From positions 1 through 8,190 of the forward strand of contig CAMCJY010000072.1 of assembly GCA_945875225.1 (NCBI GenBank): a stretch of DNA of 8,190 bases, in the 5' to 3' direction. This document shows positions 1 to 5,256 of the stretch, in pieces. Both the position numbers and the translations under genes were made by a program. Numbering within the stretch: position 1 is the first letter of the stretch; every line of letters begins with the position of its first letter. The notes below the pieces were generated by a model that worked only from the letters and a program-made list of their open reading frames with translations, was not told the origin of the DNA and made no database searches. The DNA is from Comamonas sp. lk (GTDB taxonomy: Bacteria > Pseudomonadota > Gammaproteobacteria > Burkholderiales > Burkholderiaceae_C).

Positions 1-116
1 TGGGTGATGACGCGGGTTTTGCCCGAACCGGCGCCAGCCAGCACCAGGCAAGGGCCGTGCAAATAGTTCACCGCCTCCTGCTGGGCGGTATTCATGGCGT
101 TGTGGGGGGAGGACAT
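1..116 (-). CDS. rep: Rep-like ATP-dependent DNA helicase, N-terminal fragment
   Basis: This is the first 38 codons of a superfamily 1 helicase; the rest lies beyond the left edge. The translation begins MSSPHNAMNTAQQEAVNYLH and continues through GPCLVLAGAGSGKTRVIT. It contains the Q-motif region (AQQEAV) and the Walker A motif GAGSGKT. The run GPCLVLAGAGSGKTRVIT matches my recollection of E. coli Rep, whereas UvrD has a different sequence before the Walker A, so Rep is preferred over UvrD or PcrA. Rep is a 3'-5' helicase that clears proteins ahead of replication forks and takes part in a restart pathway with PriC. The ATG at 116 is the first start; a second ATG at codon 8 (position 95) matches the usual Rep N-terminus equally well. 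Neither has a clear Shine-Dalgarno sequence. It is divergent from the permease at 212, with 95 bp between them. Confidence 0.85.
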   Translation of the reverse strand, partial: MSSPHNAMNTAQQEAVNYLHGPCLVLAGAGSGKTRVIT

Positions 117-211
117 GCGCGAGGCGTCGGCTCAGGCCGGTAATAGGCAAACTCAAAAGGCCGCGCATCTTAACGGCAGGCTAGTCTCGCATTTGGCTTG
201 ACAATCAGCGC

Positions 212-1204
212 ATGCTGGAAATCTTTGAAGTCACCTTTCCGTTTTTTGCTTTGGTTTTATGCGGTTACACCGCCGCCCGGCGCCAGATGCTTCCCCTGGT
301 GGCCATAGCGGGCCTCAATACCTTTGTCTTGTTTTTTGCCCTGCCCTGCATGCTGTACCGTTTCGGGGCCCATACGCCGATTGCGCAGTTGCTGGACCCT
401 GCGGCCAGCATCACCTATTTGGTGTGCGGTTTGAGCGTGGTGGCCCTAGTCATCGCCATCACCTTGCGCGGACCTATGGGATGGAACGACGCGGCTTTTG
501 GCGCTCTGGTGGGCGCATTTCCGAACACCGGTTTTTTAGGCGTGCCGCTGCTGATCGCAATTTTGGGTAAGCAGGCTGCGGGTACGGCCATTGTCACGAT
601 TTTGGTGGACTTGGTGGTCACCACGTCTTTGTGCATTGCCTTATCGCGTCTGGGTGCGCTGGGTACTTCGGCGGGCGCGGATGTCGAGCGCGTCAGCCCG
701 GCGCAGGCCGCGCGCAATGCTTTGCGCGGCGTAGCCACCAACCCCATGCTTTGGGCCATCCTGACCGGTGCTTTGGCGTCTGCTTTTGGCCTAGTTTTAC
801 CCGGCCCGGTGGACGCCACCTTGGGCTTGCTGGCCGACTGCGCTTCGCCGGTGGCTTTGTTCACCATCGGCGCGGTGCTGGCGCGGTCCCAAATCATGGC
901 CAAAGAGGGACAGGCCCCGGCGGTGCCCTGGTCCGATGTGTTGCCGGTGGTGGCGATCAAACTGCTGATCCATCCCTTGCTGGTGCTGGCGGTGGGCTTG
1001 CTCGTGCAGGCCATGGACGCGCCTCTGGCGGACGCGGCGCTCACCGTCATGGTGCTGGTGGCGGCCTTGCCCAGCGCGAGCAATGTGTCCATGCTGGCCG
1101 AGCGCTTTGGGGCCAATAACGGACGCGTCGCCCGTATTATTTTGGTTTCCACGGCGCTGGCGTTTTTTACTTTCACCGCTGCCGTGGTGCTGATGACGGG
1201 CTAG
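212..1204 (+). CDS. AEC family (auxin efflux carrier-like) transporter
   Basis: A 330-residue inner-membrane permease, close to the usual family length of about 310-320. It is strongly hydrophobic, with about ten predicted membrane segments in two blocks (roughly residues 5-145 and 175-330) separated by a polar loop at 147-170. Family hallmarks are GAFPNTGFLGVPLL (101-114) in the first half and ALPSASNVSMLAERFG (285-300) in the second, plus the early Asn/Leu-Pro segment (N36, L44-P45). Bacterial AEC proteins export or exchange small organic anions such as malate or malonate, or act in amino-acid efflux. The substrate cannot be read from the sequence, so no gene symbol is given. The gene stands alone: divergent from the helicase and convergent with priA, with only 32 bp between the two stop codons and no evident terminator there. 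No strong Shine-Dalgarno precedes the ATG, but the protein is complete from this start. Confidence 0.92.
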   Translation: MLEIFEVTFPFFALVLCGYTAARRQMLPLVAIAGLNTFVLFFALPCMLYRFGAHTPIAQLLDPAASITYLVCGLSVVALVIAITLRGPMGWNDAAFGALVGAFPNTGFLGVPLLIAILGKQAAGTAIVTILVDLVVTTSLCIALSRLGALGTSAGADVERVSPAQAARNALRGVATNPMLWAILTGALASAFGLVLPGPVDATLGLLADCASPVALFTIGAVLARSQIMAKEGQAPAVPWSDVLPVVAIKLLIHPLLVLAVGLLVQAMDAPLADAALTVMVLVAALPSASNVSMLAERFGANNGRVARIILVSTALAFFTFTAAVVLMTG

Positions 1205-1236
1205 GCGGCGCTGCGCTATCGGCTATCGAATGGTAA

Positions 1237-3438
1237 TTAGATGGACAGCGGGTCCACATCGATGGCCCAACGAATCAGGCCTTTGCAGGCCGGGTCGCCG
1301 CGGCTGGTGTGCAGCATCTCCTGCCAGGCTGCCAAAAAGCTTTGTAAAGCATTGCGCGAAGCGCTTTCCACCAGCATTTGTGCGCGTTCCACATTGGCCA
1401 CGCGTTGCATGGACATGGGCACGGCCGGGTACAGCATCACCTGCTCGAGCACTTGACCCCAGCCCGGCCAGTGCGCCATGTCCGAGCCTGCGCGCTTGCG
1501 TGCCGCGTTTAAAAACGCCTGGGCCGCCTCCTGGCTGCGCGCATCGGCGCGCACCAGGGCCTGGTAGCTAAAAGGCGGCATGCCCGCTCGCTCACGTTCT
1601 TGCAATTGGCTGTGGGCAAAGCTGGGGTAGTCGTAATTTTTTAGCGCCGCATAGACCGGGTGGGCCGGCTGGAAGGTTTGTACCCATACCTCGCTGTGCG
1701 CGCCCATGGCCGCATCGCGCCCGGCCCGGCCCGCTGCTTGCAGCAGCAGCGAGAACAGGCGCTCGGGGGCCCGAAAGTCGCTGGAAAACAAGGCGCTGTC
1801 CGGGTTGATGGCCGCTACCAGCGTGATGCGCCTAAAGTCATGGCCTTTGGCAATCATCTGGGTGCCCACCAGCACATCGACCTCGCCTGCATGCACCGCC
1901 GCCAACTGGCTTTGCAACTCGCCTTTGAGGCGCGTGGTGTCGGCATCAATGCGGCCTATGCGCACTGGTTCGCCCTCGGGCTGCTCTGGGCTTTGGGTGC
2001 CGGGGCGGCGCACATCGGCTAAGAGTGCTGTGAGTAACTCTTCGATTTGCTCGGTGCCCCGCCCCAGGGTCAGAACATCCGGGTTGCCGCAGCCCGGGCA
2101 GGTGCGCGGCACGCGCTCGCTGTGGCCGCAATGATGGCAGCGCAGCGTGCGGTCGCTTTTGTGGAACACCCGAAATGCGCTGCAATGCCCGCAGGCGCTT
2201 TTCCAGCCGCAGTCGTTGCAATGGAGCACCGGCGCATAGCCGCGCCGGTTGAGAAATACCAGGCATTGCTCGCCACGTGCAATGCGCTCCTTGATCGCCT
2301 CCAGCAAGGGCAGCGACACCACCGCATTGCGTGCCTGGTGTGTCATGTCCACCCGGCGCACCAGCGGCAGGCTGCGCCCGACTGCGCCAATGCGGCTGGG
2401 CATGTGCAGGCGCAGGTAGCGTCCACCTTCTGCCGTGGGGCGGCTGTGAAACCAAGACTCCAGCGAGGGCGTGGCCGAGCCTAAAACCACTTTTGCGCCT
2501 TCCAAACGGCCTCGGTACACCGCCAGATCCCGCGCCGAATAGCGCGCGCCTTCGCCGCTTTTGTAGCTCGGGTCATGCTCTTCGTCTACCACAATCAGGC
2601 GCAAACCGGGCAGCGAAGCAAACACCGCCATGCGCGTGCCCAGCACGATGCGCGCGCCGCCCTGGTGGGCGGCTAGCCAGGCAGACAGGCGCTGCGCCGG
2701 TGTCATGCCGCTGTGCAGGCTGACTACGGCTTGTGGTCCCCACTGGGGCGCAAAGCGCTCCACAAAGCGCGCTTCGAGCTGCGGCGTCAGATTAATTTCG
2801 GGCACCATCACCAGTGCTTGCGCCTTCGGCTCGCGCGCCAGGAGTTGTTCCACGGCCTGCAAATACACCTCGGTCTTGCCGCTGCCTGTAGCGCCAAACA
2901 GCAAAAACGGGCCGCTGTGCGCCACCATTTGCGCCAGTGCTTCGGTTTGCTCGGCGCTGAGGGCTTTGCTTTGCACCTCAGCCTGAGGTGGGCCGGCGTT
3001 TTCAGGCGGCGGCGTTTTCGCGCCTGAAGTTTTGCCAGAGGCGGGCTGCAAACCCAGGGCTTTGTGCAGTCGCAGCGCTTTGCGCTGCAGCTGCAGGCTA
3101 GACAGCTCGCGCAGCTGCGGCGGCAAAGCGGCCAGTGCGACCTCCCCGGCCGAGCGCTGGTAGTAGCGCGCGGCAAAGCGCGCCAATTGCTGCCAGGCGC
3201 CGGCCAGGGGCCCTACCGTGTCCAGCACTTCGCTGATATCGCGCACCTTGCTCGGGTCGATTTCGCCGCTGGCCTCATCGTCGGCAGGATCCCAGACCAC
3301 ACCCAGGGTTTCGCGTGCGCCCAGCGGCACCCGCACCAGCGTGCCGGCGGGCAGCACCTCCCGGTGCCGGTAGGTCAGCACCGGACCCAGGGAGGCATGG
3401 GCCGGGGTGTGGACCAGTACCGCCAGCCAGGCGCTCAT
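1237..3438 (-). CDS. priA: Primosomal protein N' (PriA), replication restart helicase
   Basis: A 733-residue protein, essentially the length of E. coli PriA (732). PriA recognises stalled or recombined forks, unwinds the lagging arm 3'-5' and loads the primosome so that DnaB can be reloaded. Visible parts in order: N-terminal 3'-DNA-binding domain (about 1-105); Walker A GATGSGKT (182-189); Walker B DEEH (285-288); motif III GSATPS (320-325); a zinc-binding module with eight cysteines (C407, C410, C416, C419, C434, C437, C447, C450); GTQMIAKGHDF (525-535); and QAAGRAGR (567-574). Two polar, Pro-rich stretches look like linkers: 133-157, between the DNA-binding and helicase domains, and about 477-491. 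The start ATG is preceded by GC-rich DNA without a recognisable ribosome site. Upstream lies the DnaA/IHF-rich gap, so its transcription could be influenced by DnaA (inference). Confidence 0.98.
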   Translation of the reverse strand: MSAWLAVLVHTPAHASLGPVLTYRHREVLPAGTLVRVPLGARETLGVVWDPADDEASGEIDPSKVRDISEVLDTVGPLAGAWQQLARFAARYYQRSAGEVALAALPPQLRELSSLQLQRKALRLHKALGLQPASGKTSGAKTPPPENAGPPQAEVQSKALSAEQTEALAQMVAHSGPFLLFGATGSGKTEVYLQAVEQLLAREPKAQALVMVPEINLTPQLEARFVERFAPQWGPQAVVSLHSGMTPAQRLSAWLAAHQGGARIVLGTRMAVFASLPGLRLIVVDEEHDPSYKSGEGARYSARDLAVYRGRLEGAKVVLGSATPSLESWFHSRPTAEGGRYLRLHMPSRIGAVGRSLPLVRRVDMTHQARNAVVSLPLLEAIKERIARGEQCLVFLNRRGYAPVLHCNDCGWKSACGHCSAFRVFHKSDRTLRCHHCGHSERVPRTCPGCGNPDVLTLGRGTEQIEELLTALLADVRRPGTQSPEQPEGEPVRIGRIDADTTRLKGELQSQLAAVHAGEVDVLVGTQMIAKGHDFRRITLVAAINPDSALFSSDFRAPERLFSLLLQAAGRAGRDAAMGAHSEVWVQTFQPAHPVYAALKNYDYPSFAHSQLQERERAGMPPFSYQALVRADARSQEAAQAFLNAARKRAGSDMAHWPGWGQVLEQVMLYPAVPMSMQRVANVERAQMLVESASRNALQSFLAAWQEMLHTSRGDPACKGLIRWAIDVDPLSI

Positions 3439-3520
3439 ACGGGTTGCGGCGCAGCGCGCAAAACAGAGGAAAAATCAAACATAGGACGTGTTGCACATAA
3501 AAAACAGCAGAAAAACGGGC

Positions 3521-3533
3521 TAAGCCCTTGATC
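3521..3533 (-). promoter_or_regulatory. IHF-like site, module 1 left arm (12/13)
   Basis: Read on the minus strand it is GATCAAGGGCTTA, matching the E. coli IHF consensus WATCAANNNNTTR at all positions but the first. It continues into GC, as part of the shared ATCAANNNCTTAGC form. It lies 31 bp before the DnaA box pair at 3565, the same distance as its counterpart at 3941-3953. Confidence 0.5.
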
Positions 3534-3549
3534 TGATTAGGGTCAGGGC

Positions 3550-3555
3550 TTTATA
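3550..3555 (-). promoter_or_regulatory. Possible -10 element for priA transcription
   Basis: On the minus strand this reads TATAAA, about 110 bp upstream of the priA start. No good -35 hexamer is found at the normal distance. The DnaA box pair (3565-3585) occupies the place where a -35 would lie. If it is a real promoter, DnaA binding would compete with or assist RNA polymerase. This is a weak call on one hexamer. Confidence 0.2.
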
Positions 3556-3564
3556 CCCAGATCG

Positions 3565-3585
3565 TGTGGATAACTTTGTGGATAG
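3565..3585 (+). promoter_or_regulatory. DnaA box pair, module 1
   Basis: TGTGGATAA at 3565-3573 is the exact complement of the high-affinity DnaA box TTATCCACA. A second box, TGTGGATAG (3577-3585, one mismatch at the last base), follows in the same orientation 12 bp start to start, with a CTT spacer. Same-strand boxes this close favour cooperative DnaA binding. A poorer TTATACCCA (3551-3559, two mismatches) faces them from upstream. Confidence 0.75.
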
Positions 3586-3604
3586 CACTCGTGTAACCCC
3601 CTTC

Positions 3605-3672
3605 TACCCTCTAAAAATCAGCATATTTTTACCCTGCCTAAAAATTGAGCAAAAAAACTAATCGTTAAAAAT
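3605..3672 (+). repeat. AT-rich tract with phased TAAAAAT repeats (DUE-like)
   Basis: TAAAAAT occurs at 3612-3618, 3639-3645 and 3666-3672, exactly 27 bp apart each time. The first two copies are each preceded closely by TACCCT (3605-3610 and 3630-3635), so a unit of about 25-27 bp appears repeated and then decays. The tract is clearly richer in A and T than its surroundings and begins about 20 bp after the DnaA box pair. Iterated AT-rich elements next to DnaA boxes are typical of origin unwinding elements, but unwinding is not shown. The last copy runs into the IHF-like site at 3670. Confidence 0.6.
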
Positions 3673-3682
3673 CAATCACTTA
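3670..3682 (+). promoter_or_regulatory. IHF consensus site, module 1 right arm
   Basis: AATCAATCACTTA is a perfect match to WATCAANNNNTTR, followed by GC to give the local form ATCAANNNCTTAGC. It starts 105 bp after the first DnaA box, about ten helical turns, the same as its counterpart in module 2. It is preceded by an A-rich run, which often improves IHF binding. Confidence 0.6.
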
Positions 3683-3750
3683 GCATCATTATCGCTTTGG
3701 CGACGGGGTCGCAAGAGGGCCAGGTTGCCATGCGCACTGCGGGGCAGCCA

Positions 3751-3759
3751 TGTGCATAA
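3751..3759 (+). promoter_or_regulatory. Weak DnaA-like box between the two modules
   Basis: TGTGCATAA differs from the perfect box at one position, and the similarity continues into CTTTG, as in both box pairs (TGTGSATAACTTTG). There is no second box 12 bp further on. It may be a lower-affinity site or a relic of a third module. Confidence 0.4.
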
Positions 3760-3873
3760 CTTTGGCCTGTGCGCTCACTAGCGGGCTCCCAGTGCGGTCC
3801 CATTGCGGCCCTTGTGCAGCCAATTGGAGGCCCCGATGATTGTGCCCGCTGCCGGGGTGCACAAAAATAGCAG

Positions 3874-3895
3874 TTTTCACCTCGTGAAGTGAAAA
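3874..3895. repeat. Short inverted repeat TTTTCAC...GTGAAAA
   Basis: Seven-base arms TTTTCAC (3874-3880) and GTGAAAA (3889-3895) flank an 8-base spacer. A nested inner pair TTCAC/GTGAA (3876-3880 and 3884-3888) shares the left arm, so two alternative hairpins or two half-site spacings are possible. There is no T-tract directly after it, so it is not a normal terminator. It could be a protein-binding operator in the origin-like region. The right arm runs into ATCAGGCTTAGC (3895-3906), a shortened copy of the local ATCAANNNCTTAGC motif. Confidence 0.5.
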
Positions 3896-3940
3896 TCAGG
3901 CTTAGCGCCCGCATCTGAAGCAGACTGGCGAAACGAGCCT

Positions 3941-3953
3941 TAAGTCATTGATT
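3941..3953 (-). promoter_or_regulatory. IHF consensus site, module 2 left arm
   Basis: On the minus strand it reads AATCAATGACTTA, a perfect match to WATCAANNNNTTR. It lies exactly 420 bp from the left arm of module 1 and 31 bp before the DnaA box pair at 3985. Confidence 0.6.
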
Positions 3954-3984
3954 TGAAACAAATTGGCCCGCTATTCGCGCAATC

Positions 3985-4005
3985 TGTGGATAACTTTGTT
4001 GATAT
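3985..4005 (+). promoter_or_regulatory. DnaA box pair, module 2
   Basis: A perfect box TGTGGATAA (3985-3993) is followed after the same CTT spacer by TGTTGATAT (3997-4005, two mismatches). The orientation and 12-bp phasing are the same as in the pair at 3565, exactly 420 bp away. Fifteen bases from the first box through TTTGT are identical in the two pairs. Confidence 0.75.
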
Positions 4006-4034
4006 CCTGCCTCGGGTGACCAAAATCCTCGGGA

Positions 4035-4047
4035 AATCAAGGCTTTC
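4035..4047 (+). promoter_or_regulatory. Additional IHF-like site (12/13)
   Basis: AATCAAGGCTTTC matches WATCAANNNNTTR except at the last base. It sits between the second DnaA box pair and the right-arm IHF site of module 2 and has no partner at the equivalent place in module 1, so it may be coincidental. Confidence 0.3.
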
Positions 4048-4089
4048 GACACGGCGCCTTGAAAAAAAGCATTTTTGCATTCTTATAAA

Positions 4090-4102
4090 AATCAAGTACT
4101 TA
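4090..4102 (+). promoter_or_regulatory. IHF consensus site, module 2 right arm
   Basis: AATCAAGTACTTA is a perfect WATCAANNNNTTR match and, like module 1, continues as GC. TAAAAATCAA directly around its start is identical to the module 1 right arm. It begins 105 bp after the DnaA box at 3985. Confidence 0.6.
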
Positions 4103-4247
4103 GCCAGCGCCTTGGGCCGTGGCACAGTTTTCGACGGCCTGAGGCCGGCAGCCAATGAAAGCAATAATATTTGTGAACAAGTCCAAAAAATACATGAAAA
4201 CGCCGCAAATCGTGCTAAGCAAATTTGGATGGTATTTAGACCAGGCC

Positions 4248-5237
4248 TCACTTGGATTTGGCGCGCGGATGGGCCGCGTCATAGACCTTGGCCAAATGTT
4301 GGAAATCCAGCCGCGTGTAGACCTGGGTGGTGCTGATATTGGCGTGGCCGAGCAACTCCTGCACACCGCGCAGGTCGCTGCTGGACTGCAGCACATGGCT
4401 GGCGAACGAGTGGCGCAGCATGTGCGGGTGCACCGGTACGCTGGTGTGCGCCAACTGGCTGCGCCGCTGTAGGCGTTGCCATACCGACTGCGGACTCAAG
4501 CGGGTGCCATTGCGCCCGGTAAACAGCGCTGCTTGCGCCGCGCTGGCCGATGTGGCTTCGGGCTGGCCTTGGGCGCTGCGCGCATTGGCCGAGCCCGGTG
4601 GGGTGGCCCGTAGGGCCAGCCAGCGCTCCAGCGCGCGCAGGGCTGCGCTGCCCACCGGCACAGAGCGCCGTTTGGCGCCTTTACCTAGCACATGGGCTTG
4701 CGCTTCCTTGAGGTCGATCCAGCCTTTGGCCTGCGGGCCGGGCTGCACGTCCAGCCCCACCAACTCGCCCACACGCAGGCCGCTGCCATAGAGCAGCTCC
4801 ACCATGGCCGCATCGCGCGCCTCAAACCAGGCGCTGTCTTCGCTGCAGAAATCGGCAAACCGCACCGCATCGTCCACGCCCATGGCTTTGGGCAGGGGCT
4901 TGGGCGCCTTGGGGGCGCGCACGTCCTGCACCGGGTTGCTATAGACCAAGCCTTGGCGGCCCAACCAGACATAAAAGCCGCGCCAGCCGCTCAAAATCAA
5001 GGCAATGCCGCGCCCGCTGCGCCCGCCGCTGTGCATCATCGCGATCCAGCGGCGGATCTGGTGGTGGCTGACTTCGCACAGCGCCAGGGCTCTGGCACCC
5101 GAACCCGCGGCCCCGGCCGCATAGGCCTGTAGCTTGCCCAGGTCCAGCGCGTACAAGGCTACGGTGCGTTGCGCCAGGCGCTTTTCCGTGCGTACATATT
5201 CCAAATAGCGCTCGACCAGTTCGGTGTCCGTGGGCAC
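4248..5237 (-). CDS. xerC: Tyrosine recombinase XerC
   Basis: A 329-residue tyrosine recombinase. XerC works with XerD at the dif site to resolve chromosome dimers before division, under FtsK control. The N-terminal SAM-like DNA-binding domain spans about 3-105, including TEKRLAQRTVALYALDL. The catalytic residues are all visible: R155 (GSGLRVGEL), K186 (beta-hairpin, LGKGAKRRSVPV), H272 and R275 (HMLRHSFASH), H298 (LLGHANIST) and nucleophile Y307 (TTQVYTRL). An Ala/Ser/Pro/Gln-rich stretch at about 211-236 makes it somewhat longer than the roughly 300 residues usual for XerC. The start codon is GTG: no ATG precedes the MPTDTELVERYL-type N-terminus, and the DUF484 stop lies 19 bp upstream, so the two are probably cotranscribed. 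XerC is preferred to XerD because of the dapF-DUF484-xerC neighbourhood. Confidence 0.95.
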   Translation of the reverse strand: MPTDTELVERYLEYVRTEKRLAQRTVALYALDLGKLQAYAAGAAGSGARALALCEVSHHQIRRWIAMMHSGGRSGRGIALILSGWRGFYVWLGRQGLVYSNPVQDVRAPKAPKPLPKAMGVDDAVRFADFCSEDSAWFEARDAAMVELLYGSGLRVGELVGLDVQPGPQAKGWIDLKEAQAHVLGKGAKRRSVPVGSAALRALERWLALRATPPGSANARSAQGQPEATSASAAQAALFTGRNGTRLSPQSVWQRLQRRSQLAHTSVPVHPHMLRHSFASHVLQSSSDLRGVQELLGHANISTTQVYTRLDFQHLAKVYDAAHPRAKSK

Positions 5238-5256
5238 GCGCGGTATCGCAGGGGGA

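Larger units (their letters stand above)
3439..4247. other. Origin-like intergenic region with DnaA and IHF modules
   Basis: This 809-bp gap lies between the 3' end of xerC and the 5' end of priA. Open frames here are short and show no family features, so I see no gene. It contains two perfect DnaA boxes (3565-3573, 3985-3993), weaker boxes at 3577-3585, 3751-3759 and 3997-4005, three perfect IHF consensus matches (3670-3682, 3941-3953, 4090-4102), two 12/13 matches (3521-3533, 4035-4047) and an AT-rich tract with phased TAAAAAT repeats (3612-3672). The modules at 3521-3682 and 3941-4102 share identical internal spacing. The middle part, about 3690-3930, returns to ordinary GC-rich composition. 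These are the ingredients of oriC; DnaA-box plus IHF clusters also characterise datA and DARS in E. coli. Which role applies is inference: dnaA is not in view and nothing shows initiation here directly. Confidence 0.5.

Noticed and set aside
198..203. TTGACA as a -35 promoter element
   Set aside because: It lies about 8 bp before the transporter ATG, so it would start transcription inside the gene; no fitting later start codon exists in that protein.
415..1176. Long minus-strand open frame of 253 codons inside the AEC transporter
   Set aside because: It lies wholly antisense to a well-supported permease, its translation is rich in Lys/Ala/Thr/Ser without family motifs, and such shadow frames are common in GC-rich DNA.
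3672..3914. Minus-strand open frame of 80 codons in the gap
   Set aside because: Composition is unremarkable, there is no family resemblance, and it overlaps the weak DnaA-like box and inverted repeat; it looks like chance.
4135..4147. CGGCC-TGA-GGCCG hairpin as xerC terminator
   Set aside because: The stem is only 5 bp and neither strand has a T-tract after it. A second candidate, at 4062-4078 on the minus strand (T7 after a 3-bp stem), is also too weak.
3439..4247. dif site beside xerC
   Set aside because: No 28-bp dif-like palindromic arrangement with XerC/XerD half-sites was recognised, and dif is normally in the terminus region rather than next to xerC.
3439..4247. CRISPR array or insertion sequence in the gap
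   Set aside because: Repeats are short, few and in mixed orientation without uniform spacers, and no transposase or terminal inverted repeats with target duplications are seen.
3953..4336. Plus-strand open frame of 127 codons in the gap
   Set aside because: It crosses the DnaA/IHF sites and runs antisense into the xerC 3' end, with no recognisable motif or ribosome site.
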